Shown: positions 16,667 to 27,907 of the stretch, one piece after another | Position numbering within the stretch: the first letter of the stretch is position 1 | Layout: each line of letters starts with the position of its first letter | Assembly: GCA_002835675.1 (NCBI GenBank) | Contig: PIZR01000001.1 | Span: 534,074-598,073, forward strand | Direction: 5' to 3' | DNA: 64,000 nucleotides | Source of the DNA: Bacillus sp. BA3 | Lineage (GTDB): Bacteria; Bacillota; Bacilli; Bacillales; DSM-1321 | Notes under the pieces: model-generated | The model's input: only the letters and a program-made list of their open reading frames with translations | Told to the model about the DNA's origin: nothing | The model's database searches: none | Program-made: the position numbers and the translations under genes

Positions 16667-16963
16667 TCAAGCACTCTTTTCATAGTGAAATTCTGGTTCA
16701 GTCAGTTTTTCATTAAAAGTAATAAGTAAATCGTGACCATCAAAGTACCATAAATCCTTTTCTTCTACATAAAAATTAATCTCATTCATAGTTGTTGCGG
16801 CTGCTGCAGTTTCAGGTTCTTCCTGCATGATACCTAATGAAAAGCCGCTTTGGACGGTACTATGCCCGCCATATCTTACATAAAAGCGTAAATGAGAGCC
16901 TTCTTGAAGCCCCAGCTCATCAATATACCACTTAGCTGCTTGATCGGAAATGGTCAGTTTCAT
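16667..16963 (-). CDS. yneR: HesB/IscA-like protein YneR
   Basis: A 98-residue protein of the HesB-like fold with the YneR pattern (FYVRYGGHSTVQ.GFSLGI, EEKDLWYFDGHDLLI). It lacks the three cysteines that bind iron in true IscA, so it is probably not an Fe-S carrier; function unknown. The start is taken at ATG 16963 (MKLTISD), 7 nt after GGAAGGAG, rather than the ATG two codons earlier. Confidence 0.9.
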   Translation of the reverse strand: MKLTISDQAAKWYIDELGLQEGSHLRFYVRYGGHSTVQSGFSLGIMQEEPETAAAATTMNEINFYVEEKDLWYFDGHDLLITFNEKLTEPEFHYEKSA

Positions 16964-17054
16964 ACTCATTCTCCTTCCTAGAGGTTCGTTATTTAAGTAT
17001 AAAGTAATTATGAAGTAGATGCGAATAATGTGCGTTCAAGAAAGGATATAACCC

Positions 17055-17540
17055 ATGGATATTATCTATAATATTTGTTTCATAACTCGAAAAAAATTCA
17101 ACGAAGTCGAAGTGTTGATGTTATTTCGCCAAAAGAATCCCAATAAGTATAAATGGAATGGCATAGGCGGGAAGATAGAACAAGGTGAAACCATCGATGA
17201 ATCGATGGAACGCGAAATTCTTGAAGAAACTGGATTGAAAGTAAGGGGGATGGCCTTTCGAGGAATCGTGACATGGAATCAAACGGGTGGAATGTATGTT
17301 TACAGAGCTGAAGATGCAGGGGGCGGGCTATCTGCCTGTGATGAAGGGGAACTTGCCTGGAAGCCATATCAATGGGTTATGGAGGCAATTGATGTTGTGT
17401 CCAACATAAAGTATTACCTAAAAGATATATTACAGGATGAACCACCACAAGAATTCGTCTGTACCTATGAAAATGAACAATTAATATCAGTCAAGAAAAA
17501 GCCTTTGCCTGATTGGGCAAAAGAATTGACTTTCAATTAA
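17055..17540 (+). CDS. NUDIX hydrolase (MutT-like)
   Basis: The protein is 161 residues, with a complete NUDIX box at about 39-61 (G-K-I-E-Q-G-E-T...REILEETGL) that binds Mg2+ and cleaves nucleoside diphosphate-X compounds. The surrounding FRQKNPNKYKWNGIGG resembles 8-oxo-dGTP diphosphatases, so a nucleotide-pool cleaning role is plausible but unproven. The ribosome site (AAGGAT) is weak. A terminator follows directly. Confidence 0.9.
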   Translation: MDIIYNICFITRKKFNEVEVLMLFRQKNPNKYKWNGIGGKIEQGETIDESMEREILEETGLKVRGMAFRGIVTWNQTGGMYVYRAEDAGGGLSACDEGELAWKPYQWVMEAIDVVSNIKYYLKDILQDEPPQEFVCTYENEQLISVKKKPLPDWAKELTFN

Positions 17541-17565
17541 AAACCGCCTATGTGCGGTTTTTTTG
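17541..17565 (+). terminator. Terminator after the NUDIX gene
   Basis: AAACCGC pairs with GCGGTTT, followed by TTTT. Confidence 0.85.
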
Positions 17566-17678
17566 CTTTTTTTGATTCCTAAGCTAAATATCACAAAGTA
17601 GCAGAAGAATATTAGTGATTTTGGTATTTTTTAGCAAGGTTCTGAAATTATTTATTGTGAGGATTTACGGAAAACGAG

Positions 17679-17880
17679 ATGTTAAAAGGGAGTACGAGGT
17701 GCTATTTTCATTATTGGCTCAAAAGGATATTTATGGGTATGAGATCATCCAGCTCAGTCGGTTAAGTGGGGATTATTTACAATATAAAGAAGGCATGTTA
17801 TATGCCGATTTATAAGGCAAGAGTATTTAATTAGTTACTGGCAGGATTCCATAGATGACAGAAAAGGAAATGCAAAAATA
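17679..17880 (+). pseudogene. PadR-family transcription regulator, broken N-terminal part
   Basis: Three pieces of a PadR winged helix lie in successive frames. MLKGST starts at ATG 17679. EVLFSLLAQKDIYGYEIIQ and SRLSGDYLQYKEGMLYADL run to a TAA at 17815. RQEYLISYWQDSIDDRKGNA follows in another frame to about 17870. The rest of the gene is missing. In PadR proteins these pieces form the continuous DNA-binding domain, so this is a decayed gene. Confidence 0.75.
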
Positions 17881-17902
17881 GCTGCAGATTCCTGCAGCTA
17901 TT
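17878..17902. terminator. Bidirectional hairpin beside the yycC-like gene
   Basis: ATAGCTGCAG pairs with CTGCAGCTAT, with A-rich and T-rich flanks. It overlaps the stop of the minus-strand small gene. Confidence 0.75.
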
Positions 17903-18047
17903 TTGTATTTCCTTTTTCTTTTGCTTCAGCCTCGGCAAGCTTTTTCAGCAAAACGGGTGTAGGCATATGCATGATTTGCTCTAAAGGCAAGTTTAGTGAC
18001 TTGGATAACTTTAATGCGGTTTCCGGTGATATTTGCAATGGCTTCAT
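17898..18047 (-). CDS. YycC-like small protein
   Basis: A 49-residue protein reading MKPLQISPETALKLSKSLNL and LEQIMHMPTPVLLKKLAEAE, which is the pattern of the YycC-like family of bacilli. Function unknown. It has a good ribosome site (AGGAGAAAG on the minus strand) ahead of ATG 18047 and ends in a bidirectional hairpin. Confidence 0.85.
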   Translation of the reverse strand: MKPLQISPETALKLSKSLNLPLEQIMHMPTPVLLKKLAEAEAKEKGNTK

Positions 18048-18373
18048 GGCACTTTCTCCTATCGTATATAATAGCTAGTTCCAGTGTAGCCTCTGTTCTT
18101 CAATTATTCAATCCTTACTTGACCATTTATCCATTAAACGAAAACCATACTATTGAATTGATGGGAAATTAATGTAAAAGCATTTTAGGGCTTTTTACCT
18201 TGACAAAAGACTTGAAATGAGGCCAAAATAAAATGCATGTAGTCTAAATGGATTATTATTTTTATATGAATCTGGTTCACTTTAAATGGTATGGATATAA
18301 AGACCTGTGTAGTATTGGGTAGAATATTTTGGATCCGCTTTATCGTGAATTACAAAATCAGGGGGAGTGGGAT

Positions 18374-19672
18374 ATGGGGATCTTCATAAAAGCGAAGCCG
18401 GAAAAAGCAATCTGGTTTCAAAAAGCAAAAGAAACAGAGGGCATATTGGATGTAAGCAGTGAACAGGTGAAAATGCAGGTGACTATCATCGATTTAACGG
18501 AATTCGATTTAAAGCTGATACATGCCTTTAGAGAGGCAATCGAGCCCCAGGTAGAGGGAGTTGTTGATGCCTTTTATCAAACGATTCTGCAGGTTCCTGA
18601 ATTGAAAGGGATAATCACTGAACACAGCACGGTGGGAAAATTGAGGAAAACGTTAATTACCCATATGCTATCTTTATTCAATGGTGTGATTGACGATGAT
18701 TTTGTTAAATTGCGGACAAAGGTGGCGAAGACTCATTATCGTATTGGCTTACAGCCCCGGTGGTATTCATCCGGTTTTCAAAATGTACAGAATCACTTGC
18801 AAAGAATTGTCTTTGAACAAACCAAGAATGAAGATGAGCAGCGGGCATTAATATCAGCGATAGGAAAGATACTAAATCTCGAACAGCAATTAGTCCTTGA
18901 GGCATATGAAGTTGAACATTTAAAAGCTAGGGAAAATCAATATAAAGAAATAAAAGAGGAAGTAAAAAGGAAAATCTCGTTAGTTAGTGAAGAAGTCTTG
19001 TATTTAAGTGAAGAAACGGATGCTTCCGTTAAGCAATTGATAGAAAACGGGCAATTTGTCAAAATGCAGATCGCAACGCGCGCTGAACAATCACTTCGTT
19101 CAAAAACAATGGCTGAAGAGGGGCAGAAGCGCATGCAGATCTTAACGGAAAAGATACAAAACCTTGTTAATTTCATGAAAAATGTTGATGAAAAGATCAT
19201 TTTATTAAACCAATCTTTCTTAAGCATCACCGAGTTTGTTAAGCTTGTACAGGGAATGGCCGACCAGACAAATTTACTATCATTGAACTCAGCCATCGAG
19301 GCAGCACGGGCAGGTGAACATGGTAATGGATTTGCGGTTGTTTCGAATGAGGTCAGGAAACTTGCTGAACAGACTAAGAAGTCGATAGCTGAAATAGATG
19401 CAATCGTGCAAACATCAAATGAATATATGAAGGATGTTGTTGATTCTGTCCTAAGGGTCAAGGAAGTAGTTCAAGCAGGCGAGAAAGAATCTGAATTGAC
19501 AGAAATTTCCTTCAATGAAATAATCGGAGTCATCAACGGGAATATAGCGGATTCTGCAGAAATGGAAATGACAATTAAGGAATTAGTGTCAATCATCCAG
19601 GAAATAGGAAACGCTACTGAAAAAGTTTCGAGGCATGCCGATATCCTGAATAACACGGCAAATGAATTGTAG
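18374..19672 (+). CDS. hemAT: Heme-based aerotactic transducer HemAT
   Basis: A soluble oxygen sensor: an N-terminal globin-coupled sensor domain (about 40-200) and a C-terminal methyl-accepting signalling domain (about 210-432). The proximal heme ligand is His121 (KTHYRIGL) and the distal Tyr68 (DAFY) is present, matching His123 and Tyr70 of B. subtilis HemAT. The signalling tip [20 protein letters not shown] is intact, so it should drive CheA. With ATG 18374 (GGGGGAG upstream) the protein is 432 residues, the same as B. subtilis HemAT. It has no membrane segments. It is flanked by terminators and stands alone. Confidence 0.95.
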   Translation: MGIFIKAKPEKAIWFQKAKETEGILDVSSEQVKMQVTIIDLTEFDLKLIHAFREAIEPQVEGVVDAFYQTILQVPELKGIITEHSTVGKLRKTLITHMLSLFNGVIDDDFVKLRTKVAKTHYRIGLQPRWYSSGFQNVQNHLQRIVFEQTKNEDEQRALISAIGKILNLEQQLVLEAYEVEHLKARENQYKEIKEEVKRKISLVSEEVLYLSEETDASVKQLIENGQFVKMQIATRAEQSLRSKTMAEEGQKRMQILTEKIQNLVNFMKNVDEKIILLNQSFLSITEFVKLVQGMADQTNLLSLNSAIEAARAGEHGNGFAVVSNEVRKLAEQTKKSIAEIDAIVQTSNEYMKDVVDSVLRVKEVVQAGEKESELTEISFNEIIGVINGNIADSAEMEMTIKELVSIIQEIGNATEKVSRHADILNNTANEL

Positions 19673-19679
19673 AATGGAA

Positions 19680-19709
19680 AATAGGCCCATGCATACGGGC
19701 CTATTTTTA
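19680..19709. terminator. Bidirectional terminator between hemAT and plsY
   Basis: ATAGGCCC pairs with GGGCCTAT, followed by TTTTT. It lies between convergent genes. Confidence 0.85.
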
Positions 19710-19716
19710 CATGTTC

Positions 19717-20304
19717 TTACAACCACTTTACCTTCGGTTCAGTTTTATCTATAATCCGCTTGATGTTTGCGCGATGCCGGTAAAAAATGAAGATCGTTAT
19801 TAAACTGATTACAATAATGAGCGCCGTGTCATCAATATGAAAAACTAAACTGTAGATGAGAGCAAGTAGACAAGCAATCATGGATGAAAGCGAGACATAT
19901 TTGGATATGTATAAGGATATAAAGAAAATGATGACGGCAAAGACAAAAAACCATGGTTCATAAGCAAGAATGACACCAGCAGAAGTTGCCACCGCTTTTC
20001 CGCCCCGAAAGTTTGCAAAAATGGGAAACATATGACCGATGACCGCAATAACTCCGGCTAGCAATAAATGCATGTCCACGCCTAGCATATACGGCAGACA
20101 AGTTGCTAGGGTACCCTTAAGTATATCCATGATAGTAACGGTAAGCCCTGCCTTGACACCAAGTGTCCTGAAGGTATTTGTACCGCCCAGATTTTTACTG
20201 CCATGCTCCCGGATGTCGATTTTGTAAAATGTTTTACCAATTATTAAACCGGAAGGAATCGAACCGATCAGGTAGGCAGCCAGTATAGTGATAAATGTAA
20301 GCAT
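19717..20304 (-). CDS. plsY: Acyl-phosphate:glycerol-3-phosphate acyltransferase PlsY
   Basis: A 195-residue membrane enzyme with about five transmembrane segments. It transfers the acyl group from acyl-phosphate to glycerol-3-phosphate, the first step of phospholipid synthesis. PlsY motifs are present: GSIPSG near the N-terminus, [12 protein letters not shown], and [18 protein letters not shown]. The reading frame stays open 78 codons upstream, but ATG 20304 gives the family length (YneS, about 193). It lies convergent to hemAT and divergent to yneT. Confidence 0.96.
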   Translation of the reverse strand: MLTFITILAAYLIGSIPSGLIIGKTFYKIDIREHGSKNLGGTNTFRTLGVKAGLTVTIMDILKGTLATCLPYMLGVDMHLLLAGVIAVIGHMFPIFANFRGGKAVATSAGVILAYEPWFFVFAVIIFFISLYISKYVSLSSMIACLLALIYSLVFHIDDTALIIVISLITIFIFYRHRANIKRIIDKTEPKVKWL

Positions 20305-20796
20305 TCTATTACCCTTTCTTTTAAGAAAAATCTTCTTTTTTTTATCACGTTCAGGGGCGATTGTTCCCTTTTTCAAAAATAAACGTGTAGAAATAGCCAA
20401 AAACAGCTTTAAAACACCTGTTAAGCTTCTCTTATTGTAACATTTTCGTGACAAAATGGTACGGCTGTCCGAAAAAAATCCACTAAAAAAATGATTTTCC
20501 TTGATGAACTTACATCTTTTGATATACGTTAAGTTCATGACGGGTGAAAGGTTTAGGGTTCCTTATTTTCGTAAATATAAAATGAAGGATGCCTCCTTGT
20601 ATAAATTGTTACAATCCGTGGTAGTCTGTATGAACATAAAGAAAGTTAAGTGAGACATGCCTTTTCGAAACTTATTCTTTCTTGTATAATGGTTTTTCTT
20701 AATAATGGTAATAAACAGCTTCCTCTGTAAAATACCTTTTTTAAGGAATATTCTTTATTCAAATATTACATTTTATTATAAAGGGGATTGAAAAGA

Positions 20797-21207
20797 ATGA
20801 TAGAAAATCCGAGCAGAGAAGAAATGGGAAAGATGTTGAAAAAATCGAAGCGCATAGCTGTCGTTGGTTTATCTAATAACCCTGACCGTACTTCTTATAT
20901 GGTATCGAAGGCCATGCAGGATAGCGGTTATGAAATCATCCCGGTAAACCCTGCTGTATCTGAAGTGCTGGGTGTCAAGGCGGTTAAAGCCCTGAAAGAT
21001 ATTGAAGGGCACGTCGATATCGTCAATGTTTTCCGCCGTTCAGAGTTCCTACCGGAGATAGCCAAGGAATTTGCAGAAATCGATGCTGATATCTTTTGGG
21101 CCCAGCAGGGTGTGGAAAATGAAGAAGCCTATAAATTCTTGAAAGAAAAAGGATATACTGTCATCATGAATCGATGTATAAAAGTCGAACACGCCCTTAC
21201 TAAGTAA
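20797..21207 (+). CDS. yneT: CoA-binding domain protein YneT
   Basis: A 136-residue protein of the CoA-binding Rossmann type (related to the N-terminus of succinyl-CoA synthetase). It carries VVGLSNNPDRTSY, INPV-like IIPVNP, NVFRR and FWAQQGVENEEA. Role unknown. ATG 20797 (MIENPSREE) matches the usual family start and has AAGGGG 10 nt upstream; TTG 20788 is too close to that site. A terminator follows at 21214-21237. Confidence 0.9.
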   Translation: MIENPSREEMGKMLKKSKRIAVVGLSNNPDRTSYMVSKAMQDSGYEIIPVNPAVSEVLGVKAVKALKDIEGHVDIVNVFRRSEFLPEIAKEFAEIDADIFWAQQGVENEEAYKFLKEKGYTVIMNRCIKVEHALTK

Positions 21208-21213
21208 AATGAA

Positions 21214-21237
21214 GAGCGGATCTTCCGCTCTTTTTGT
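21214..21237 (+). terminator. yneT terminator
   Basis: GAGCGGA pairs with TCCGCTC, followed by TTTTTG. Confidence 0.9.
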
Positions 21238-21571
21238 TAAGGTGTGGCTGTATTTCGACCGAAAGAAGTCAAAAGGCAGGGCAAATTTAAGCCATGGACG
21301 TTTAATTTGATTAAAAATAGTAAAAGTATATTTGCCAAATGAAAATTTACCGCTACAATTAGAAAGGTAGCTATGATACGTTTTGTTCCACATAAATGTG
21401 CTAACGCTAATAAAAAGGACAAAAAAATAGAACACTTGTTCTTTGTTCGTAAAAGTATTATACTTTTTATATGATATTAACGTATTAATGGATTTGTTTA
21501 GCTAGTGAGTCATTTCATTGCAGTATGATTTGGCCCGGAAATTGTGTTTTAGTAAGGAAAGGGGAATTTCT

Positions 21572-23557
21572 GTGGCAAAGAAAGTAAAAACAATCGAGTA
21601 CAATGATGATGCAATTCAGGTACTGGAAGGACTCGAAGCGGTCAGAAAACGTCCCGGTATGTATATCGGCAGTACTGATGCACGCGGACTTCATCATTTA
21701 GTGTACGAGATTGTAGATAACTCCGTAGATGAGGCTTTAGCTGGATATGGAGACCAAATTAGTGTGAAAATACATAAAGATAACAGTGTAAGTGTGTCTG
21801 ATAAAGGGCGCGGAATGCCTATTGGCATGCATAAATTAGGTAAACCGACGCCTGAAGTCATTTTGACGATTCTTCATGCTGGAGGTAAATTTGGACAAGG
21901 CGGATATAAAACGAGTGGAGGGCTTCATGGAGTCGGTGCTTCGGTCGTTAACGCGTTGTCTGAATGGCTTGTCGTGACAATCAAAAGGGACGGGTTCATT
22001 TACGAACAACGGTTTTTCAATGGCGGAAAGCCAGAAACCACTCTGGAGAAAATCGGTAAAACCAATCAAGCCGGTACCAAGATCCACTTCAAGCCCGATC
22101 CAAAAATTTTCTCGGTGACTACTTTTAATTATGAAATCCTATGTGAGCGTCTTCGCGAATCAGCCTTTCTTTTAAAAGGCATGAAGATAGAATTGACGGA
22201 TGAGCGTAACGACCATAATGAAGTTTTTTACTATGAAAATGGCATTGAAGCGTTTGTCGATTATTTAAATGAAGAAAAAGAGACCCTTCATAGTGTAGTC
22301 AGCTTAGAAGGGGAACAAAATGGGATAGAAGTCGAACTAGCCTTTCAATTCAACGATGGCTATTCAGAGAATATTTTAAGCTTTGTAAATAATGTTCGTA
22401 CAAAAGATGGAGGCACCCATGAGATTGGCGCAAAAACGGCCATGACACGGGCATTTAATGATTATGCCAGAAAGATGGGGCTATTGAAGGAAAAAGATAA
22501 AAACCTCGAAGGTACCGATATACGTGAAGGCTTGTCTTCAATCATTTCAGTACGTATCCCTGAAGAACTTCTTCAATTCGAAGGACAAACCAAGAGCAAG
22601 CTTGGAACAAGTGAAGCCCGTTCTGCAGTCGATTCCATCGTATCAGAGCACTTAGCCTACTTTTTTGAAGAAGATCCGACCACGAGTACCCTATTGGTAA
22701 AAAAAGCGATTAAAGCGTTCCAAGCAAGGGAAGCGGCACGCAAGGCTCGCGAAGACGCAAGAAGCGGGAAGAAAAGGAAAAAATCCGATGCCATCCTTTC
22801 TGGGAAATTAACACCAGCTCAATCGAAAAATCCCGAACGGAATGAACTGTATCTTGTAGAAGGGGACTCTGCTGGGGGATCCGCTAAACAAGGACGCGAT
22901 CGCCGATTCCAAGCAGTGCTGCCATTGCGGGGTAAAGTTATTAATACGGAAAAGGCAAAACTGGCGGATATTTTTAAAAACGAGGAAATAAATACGATCA
23001 TCCATGCAATCGGCGGAGGTGTCGGTGCGGAATTCAATACGCCTGACACTAACTATGATAAAGTGATCATCATGACTGATGCCGATACCGATGGAGCCCA
23101 TATCCAAGTGCTGCTGCTGACATTCTTTTATCGCTATATGAAGCCGTTAATAGAGGCTGGAAAGGTTTACATTGCCTTGCCCCCTTTATATAAAGTGAGT
23201 AAAGGGACCGGGAAGAAAGAAGTCATTGAATATGCTTGGAGCGACGAGGAACTTCAAGGAGCGATAGACAAGGTGGGGAAAGGCTATATGATTCAGCGCT
23301 ATAAAGGGCTGGGTGAGATGAATGCCGATCAATTATGGGATACCACCATGAACCCGGAAACAAGGACATTGATACGTGTGAAGATCGATGATGGTGCCCG
23401 TGCGGAAAGACGTGTGACAACGTTGATGGGAGATAAGGTTGAACCGCGTCGTAAGTGGATTGAAGCCAATGTCGCTTTTGGTCTCGAAGAGGAATCGAAT
23501 ATTTTAGATAATGAAAATATGTCGATTGAAGAGGAGGTCATTAACGATGGTATTTGA
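21572..23557 (+). CDS. parE: DNA topoisomerase IV subunit B
   Basis: ParE is the ATPase subunit that, with ParC, unlinks daughter chromosomes. The 661-residue protein has the GHKL ATP site ([37 protein letters not shown]) and the TOPRIM motifs [15 protein letters not shown] and DADTDGAHI. It differs from GyrB in the ParE-type tail. The start is GTG 21572 with AAAGGGGAA upstream. Its 3' end overlaps parC by 11 nt. Confidence 0.96.
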   Translation: MAKKVKTIEYNDDAIQVLEGLEAVRKRPGMYIGSTDARGLHHLVYEIVDNSVDEALAGYGDQISVKIHKDNSVSVSDKGRGMPIGMHKLGKPTPEVILTILHAGGKFGQGGYKTSGGLHGVGASVVNALSEWLVVTIKRDGFIYEQRFFNGGKPETTLEKIGKTNQAGTKIHFKPDPKIFSVTTFNYEILCERLRESAFLLKGMKIELTDERNDHNEVFYYENGIEAFVDYLNEEKETLHSVVSLEGEQNGIEVELAFQFNDGYSENILSFVNNVRTKDGGTHEIGAKTAMTRAFNDYARKMGLLKEKDKNLEGTDIREGLSSIISVRIPEELLQFEGQTKSKLGTSEARSAVDSIVSEHLAYFFEEDPTTSTLLVKKAIKAFQAREAARKAREDARSGKKRKKSDAILSGKLTPAQSKNPERNELYLVEGDSAGGSAKQGRDRRFQAVLPLRGKVINTEKAKLADIFKNEEINTIIHAIGGGVGAEFNTPDTNYDKVIIMTDADTDGAHIQVLLLTFFYRYMKPLIEAGKVYIALPPLYKVSKGTGKKEVIEYAWSDEELQGAIDKVGKGYMIQRYKGLGEMNADQLWDTTMNPETRTLIRVKIDDGARAERRVTTLMGDKVEPRRKWIEANVAFGLEEESNILDNENMSIEEEVINDGI

Positions 23558-25991
23558 AGAAACGTTTCGAGATTTGCCGCTAGAAGAGGTAATTGGTGAC
23601 CGCTTCGGGCGTTATAGTAAATATATCATCCAAGATCGGGCACTTCCAGATGCAAGGGACGGTTTAAAACCGGTGCAGCGCAGGATATTGTATGCGATGC
23701 ATGTTGAAGGAAATACTCAGGAAAAAGGATTCAGGAAATCCGCAAAAACGGTCGGTAATGTAATTGGTAACTATCACCCTCACGGAGATTCATCCGTTTA
23801 TGAGGCAATGGTTCGGATGAGCCAAGACTGGAAGCTGCGGAAGGTAATGGTCCAAATGCACGGAAACAACGGTAGTATTGATGGCGATCCGCCTGCTGCG
23901 ATGCGGTATACGGAAGCAAGGCTTTCATCGATTGCCTCCGAGATGCTGCGGGATATTGAAAAAAGGACGGTCGATTTTGTACCGAACTTTGATGATACTT
24001 CAGAGGAGCCCATTGTATTGCCAGCAATGTTCCCTAACCTGCTTGTAAATGGCTCTACAGGAATTTCAGCAGGCTATGCCACTGAAATCCCGCCACATCA
24101 ACTAGGTGAAGTCATTGATGCGGCCATTATGCGAATCGATAAGCCGGAAGCGACTGTCGCTGACTTAATGACGGTCATTAAAGGGCCGGATTTTCCTACT
24201 GGCGGTATCATTCAAGGCATTGAAGGCATTCGTAAGGCCTATGAGACAGGTAAAGGGAAAATAATCATTCGCGGGTTGGCGGAAGTGGAAACGATTCGGG
24301 GGGGCAAACAGCAAATCGTCATCACTGAAATCCCATATGAAGTCAATAAAGCAAACCTTGTTAAGAAAATGGATGAATTCCGTCTGGACCGGAAAGTGGA
24401 AGGTATCGCCGAAGTTAGGGATGAGACCGACCGTACGGGACTGCGGATTGTCATCGAACTGAAAAAAGAAGCAGATGCAAATGGAGTCCTGCATTATTTA
24501 TACAAAAATTCCGATCTTCAAATTGCATACAATTTCAATATGGTCGCGATTTATAAAAAACGGCCAACATTGATGAGCCTGCCAAAAATGCTAGATGCAT
24601 ATATCGAACACCGTAAAGAGGTAATCGTGAACCGTTCACGTTATGAGTTGCAAAAGGCACATGACCGGGCACATATCGTCGATGGTTTAGTGAAGGCTTT
24701 GTCCATATTAGATGAGGTCATTGCTGTCATCCGGGCATCTAAAGACAAACGGAATGCCAAAGATAATCTCATTGCTAAATTCGATTTTACAGAAGCGCAA
24801 GCTGAAGCCATTGTCTCCTTGCAGCTATACAGGCTGACAAATACGGATATTACAGCACTTGAAGCAGAGGCGGCGGAATTGAAAAACAAAATTGAGGAAT
24901 TGACAAAGATTCTTGGCAGTGAAAAAGTTCTTCTTCAAGTAATTAAAAAAGAACTTCGATTCATTAAAAAGGGCTTTGATGACGGACGTCGTTCCAAAAT
25001 CGAAAAAGAAATTGAAGAAATCAAAATCAATCTTGAAGTATTGATTGCGAGTGAGGACGTGATGGTGACCGTGACGAAAGAAGGCTATGTAAAACGGACT
25101 TCGTTACGATCCTATGCAGCATCAGGCGGTCTTGATTTTGGCATGAAGGATTCCGATCGCCTGCTCCAGAGGCTGGAGATGAATACAACTGATGTCCTGT
25201 TGCTGTTCACATCCAAAGGGAACTACCTCTATTGTCCAGTTCATCAGCTTCCTGATATTCGCTGGAAGGAAACCGGTCAGCATATCGCGAACATCATACC
25301 AATCGACAGGGAAGAACAAATCATAAAAGCGATTCCAATCAAAGAGTTTGCCGTGCCGGAATTCTTATTGTTCATCACGAAAAATGGTATGGTGAAAAAG
25401 ACAGAATTAGCTTCCTATAAAGCCCAGCGTCATTCAAAACCGCTGGTTGGTGTCAATTTAAAAGGTGACGATGAACTTGTCGATGTCCATCATACCGATG
25501 GACAGGCTGACCTTTTCCTGGTCACCCATAATGGCTATGGTTTATGGTTTGATGAAGAAGAAGTAAGTGTTGTCGGTGTTCGGGCAGCAGGAGTCAAAGG
25601 GATTAATTTGAAAGAAGATGATTATGTCATTGGCGGAAAGGTTTTGGCCAAGGATAGTAAAGAATCGATCTTTATCGTTACACAGCGCGGGGCCATAAAG
25701 AAAATGAAATTAACCGAGTTTGAAAAAACGAGCCGGGCAAAACGCGGTGTCGTGGTCTTGAGGGAATTGAAATCGAATCCTCATAGGGTCATTGGATTTG
25801 ATATCATTAACAAAACGGACAGCCTATTCATTCTTTCTGAAAAGGGAACCATTGAAACGATTCATGCCGCTTCATTAAAAAATCATGATCGATATACGAA
25901 TGGATCATTTGTTTTTGATGAAACGGTCAGTGGAAAAGCGAAAGAATTATGGAAAATATCATTGGAAGATGACTCGGCCATAGAGCAGTGA
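23547..25991 (+). CDS. parC: DNA topoisomerase IV subunit A
   Basis: ParC is the DNA-cleaving subunit. The 814-residue protein has the catalytic Tyr121 in [11 protein letters not shown] and the quinolone region [17 protein letters not shown]. That region shows wild-type-looking Ser and Glu, so there is no sequence sign of target-site fluoroquinolone resistance. The C-terminal part holds the blades that wrap DNA. ATG 23547 has GAGGAGG upstream, inside the end of parE. Confidence 0.96.
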   Translation: MVFEETFRDLPLEEVIGDRFGRYSKYIIQDRALPDARDGLKPVQRRILYAMHVEGNTQEKGFRKSAKTVGNVIGNYHPHGDSSVYEAMVRMSQDWKLRKVMVQMHGNNGSIDGDPPAAMRYTEARLSSIASEMLRDIEKRTVDFVPNFDDTSEEPIVLPAMFPNLLVNGSTGISAGYATEIPPHQLGEVIDAAIMRIDKPEATVADLMTVIKGPDFPTGGIIQGIEGIRKAYETGKGKIIIRGLAEVETIRGGKQQIVITEIPYEVNKANLVKKMDEFRLDRKVEGIAEVRDETDRTGLRIVIELKKEADANGVLHYLYKNSDLQIAYNFNMVAIYKKRPTLMSLPKMLDAYIEHRKEVIVNRSRYELQKAHDRAHIVDGLVKALSILDEVIAVIRASKDKRNAKDNLIAKFDFTEAQAEAIVSLQLYRLTNTDITALEAEAAELKNKIEELTKILGSEKVLLQVIKKELRFIKKGFDDGRRSKIEKEIEEIKINLEVLIASEDVMVTVTKEGYVKRTSLRSYAASGGLDFGMKDSDRLLQRLEMNTTDVLLLFTSKGNYLYCPVHQLPDIRWKETGQHIANIIPIDREEQIIKAIPIKEFAVPEFLLFITKNGMVKKTELASYKAQRHSKPLVGVNLKGDDELVDVHHTDGQADLFLVTHNGYGLWFDEEEVSVVGVRAAGVKGINLKEDDYVIGGKVLAKDSKESIFIVTQRGAIKKMKLTEFEKTSRAKRGVVVLRELKSNPHRVIGFDIINKTDSLFILSEKGTIETIHAASLKNHDRYTNGSFVFDETVSGKAKELWKISLEDDSAIEQ

Positions 25992-26001
25992 ATCATTTTT
26001 T

Positions 26002-26040
26002 AAAACGGGATGCTGATCTTGATCAGCATCCCGTTTTATT
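26002..26040 (+). terminator. parEC terminator
   Basis: AAAACGGGATGCTGATC pairs with GATCAGCATCCCGTTTT. Confidence 0.92.
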
Positions 26041-26107
26041 TTCAAATAATATCCTTCTCCACATGCCCCGTACTACAAGTTGATACCTTTTACGAAAGCA
26101 TCTCTAA

Positions 26108-26133
26108 ATTCAAAAATGACTTATTGAGTCAAT
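26108..26133 (+). promoter_or_regulatory. Distal upstream activator motif, acyl-CoA operon
   Basis: A 26-bp block starting ATTCAAAAATGA and ending AGTCAAT, with an internal dyad TGACTtattgAGTCA. It is 22/26 identical to the block at 33938-33963 upstream of the liv operon. It lies 105 bp before the -24 element; the other copy lies 104 bp before its own. Confidence 0.65.
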
Positions 26134-26181
26134 TTTAAATCCTAGCATTATGAACCTAATATTATTAAGGGCGCAGCAAAT

Positions 26182-26197
26182 AATTCAATTTTGAATT
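26182..26197 (+). promoter_or_regulatory. Proximal upstream activator motif, acyl-CoA operon
   Basis: AATTCAATTTTGAATT is an inverted repeat (AATTCA-N4-TGAATT) that recurs at 34011-34026 with only the centre changed. In both places its last base lies exactly 41 bp before the first base of the -24 element. Confidence 0.7.
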
Positions 26198-26237
26198 TTA
26201 ACACTGAATGAATCAGCGTAACATAACGATTTATTTT

Positions 26238-26253
26238 TGGCACACTCCTTGCA
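26238..26253 (+). promoter_or_regulatory. Sigma-54 (SigL) promoter of the acyl-CoA operon
   Basis: TGGCAC-actcc-TTGCA is a textbook -24/-12 element with the correct spacing. It lies 52 bp before the acyl-CoA ligase start. A sigma-54 activator gene lies at the end of the same operon region. Confidence 0.88.
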
Positions 26254-26305
26254 TATTGTTTAGTATGACTTCTTTATTTTTTTGAATGAAGAAAGGGGAG
26301 GGCCA

Positions 26306-27907
26306 ATGGATAGACCTTGGAAAAAACATATCCCGCAAGGAAACCCAAGCGAGATTGATATTCCTGAAATGTCTTTGACGGAACTATTTTATCAATCAGT
26401 CGAACAATATTCGGATAAAACAGCGGTTACGTTCAGGGAGCAAAGGTATACATATTCAGAGTTGGGGACATTAGTGAAAAGATGTGCCCGCTTGCTTGCT
26501 GCTGAAGGGATTGGAAAGGGAGATCGAGTGGCTCTTATGCTTCCTAATTGTCCACAATATCCAATTGGTTTTTTTGGAACTCTTTTGAATGGAGCCATTG
26601 TTGTCCAAATCAATCCAATGTATAAGGCGAACGAATTAATACATGTCCTGAAAGACTCAGGTGCAAGGCACATCATTGTGCTAGATGATTTAAAACCAAT
26701 AGTTGAAGCCGTTATAGCTGCAACCGATGTTGAAAAGGTGTTAAGCGTGTCGCTGGAAAAGGGCAAATGTGAAATGACAAAAAAACTGTTAACAGTAATA
26801 GAAGCGGATTTCAGTGTGGAGATTGATCCTGCTAGAGATGTCGCCGTCCTCCAATATACAGGAGGAACGACAGGGCGTTCTAAAGGGGCGATGCTAACAC
26901 ATCGTAATATAGTAGCCAATACGCTGCAGAGTGCAGCCACTTCAAGAATCAATACTCAAAAGGGTAAGGAAAGGGTACTTGGCGTTTCCCCATTATTTCA
27001 TGTTTACGGCATGACTTCAGGGATGAACCTGACATTTTATAATGGCGGGGAATTAATTCTTGTATCCAAGTTTGAGGTGACGGAGATCGTCGATATTATC
27101 AATGATCTTAAACCGACTATTTTTCCAGGGGTACCGACGATGTACATTGCTTTATTACAATATTACCAGTCCCATCCATTTGATTTGCATACATTGAAAT
27201 CTTGCGTTTCGGGTTCGTCACCATTGCCATTGAATGTATTGTCAAGGTTTAACGAACTGAGCGGGACAAAGATTGCAGAAGGCTATGGCCTGTCCGAGGC
27301 GTCACCAGTCACGCACCGGAATCCAGTTAGCGGCCTGCAAAAACCCGGAAGTATCGGGATTCCGATACAAAATACGGATGCCGCCATAATTGACAGTATT
27401 ACAGGAGAGCCTGCCCTCTTGGTTGATACACCAGGTGAATTGGTCATAAAGGGTCCACAGGTAATGAAAGGTTATTGGGGCATGCCTGAAGAAACGCGGC
27501 AGACGATTCAAAACGGATGGCTGCATACCGGTGATATTGCCAAGATGGATGAAGATGGCTTCTTTTACATTGTGGGACGGAAGAAAGAAATGATCATAGC
27601 AGGCGGGTTCAATATATATCCAATAGAAATTGAAGATGTCTTATACAGCCATCCTAAGGTTCTGGAAGCTGCAGTCTTTGGCGTTCCCGATCAATATCGC
27701 GGTGAAACGGTACATGCAGCGGTAGTTCTAAAACCAAGTGAAAGAATAACGGAAAACGAATTGAAGGATTATTGCCGAAAGCAGCTCGCTGCCTTTAAAG
27801 TCCCAAAAGCAATCACATTTGAAAGTGAACTTCCTAAGACGGCAGTAGGTAAAATCTTAAAACGCAAACTTCAGGAAAAACATATCGCTTATTCGGATAA
27901 TACATGA
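26306..27907 (+). CDS. Long-/medium-chain acyl-CoA ligase (AMP-forming)
   Basis: A 533-residue ANL-family ligase that activates a carboxylic acid with ATP and CoA. The AMP-binding loop is YTGGTTGRSKGAMLTHRN. Further motifs are EGYGLSEASP, GWLHTGDIA and the C-terminal catalytic lysine region PKTAVGKILKR. ATG 26306 follows GGGGAGGG. It is the first gene of an operon read from the sigma-54 promoter, ahead of two acyl-CoA dehydrogenases. The chain-length or ring preference cannot be read from sequence alone. Confidence 0.92.
   Translation: MDRPWKKHIPQGNPSEIDIPEMSLTELFYQSVEQYSDKTAVTFREQRYTYSELGTLVKRCARLLAAEGIGKGDRVALMLPNCPQYPIGFFGTLLNGAIVVQINPMYKANELIHVLKDSGARHIIVLDDLKPIVEAVIAATDVEKVLSVSLEKGKCEMTKKLLTVIEADFSVEIDPARDVAVLQYTGGTTGRSKGAMLTHRNIVANTLQSAATSRINTQKGKERVLGVSPLFHVYGMTSGMNLTFYNGGELILVSKFEVTEIVDIINDLKPTIFPGVPTMYIALLQYYQSHPFDLHTLKSCVSGSSPLPLNVLSRFNELSGTKIAEGYGLSEASPVTHRNPVSGLQKPGSIGIPIQNTDAAIIDSITGEPALLVDTPGELVIKGPQVMKGYWGMPEETRQTIQNGWLHTGDIAKMDEDGFFYIVGRKKEMIIAGGFNIYPIEIEDVLYSHPKVLEAAVFGVPDQYRGETVHAAVVLKPSERITENELKDYCRKQLAAFKVPKAITFESELPKTAVGKILKRKLQEKHIAYSDNT

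Noticed and set aside
20305..20538. 78-residue N-terminal extension of PlsY
   Set aside because: Basic, low-complexity sequence unlike PlsY; ATG 20304 starts at the first membrane segment and gives the usual length.
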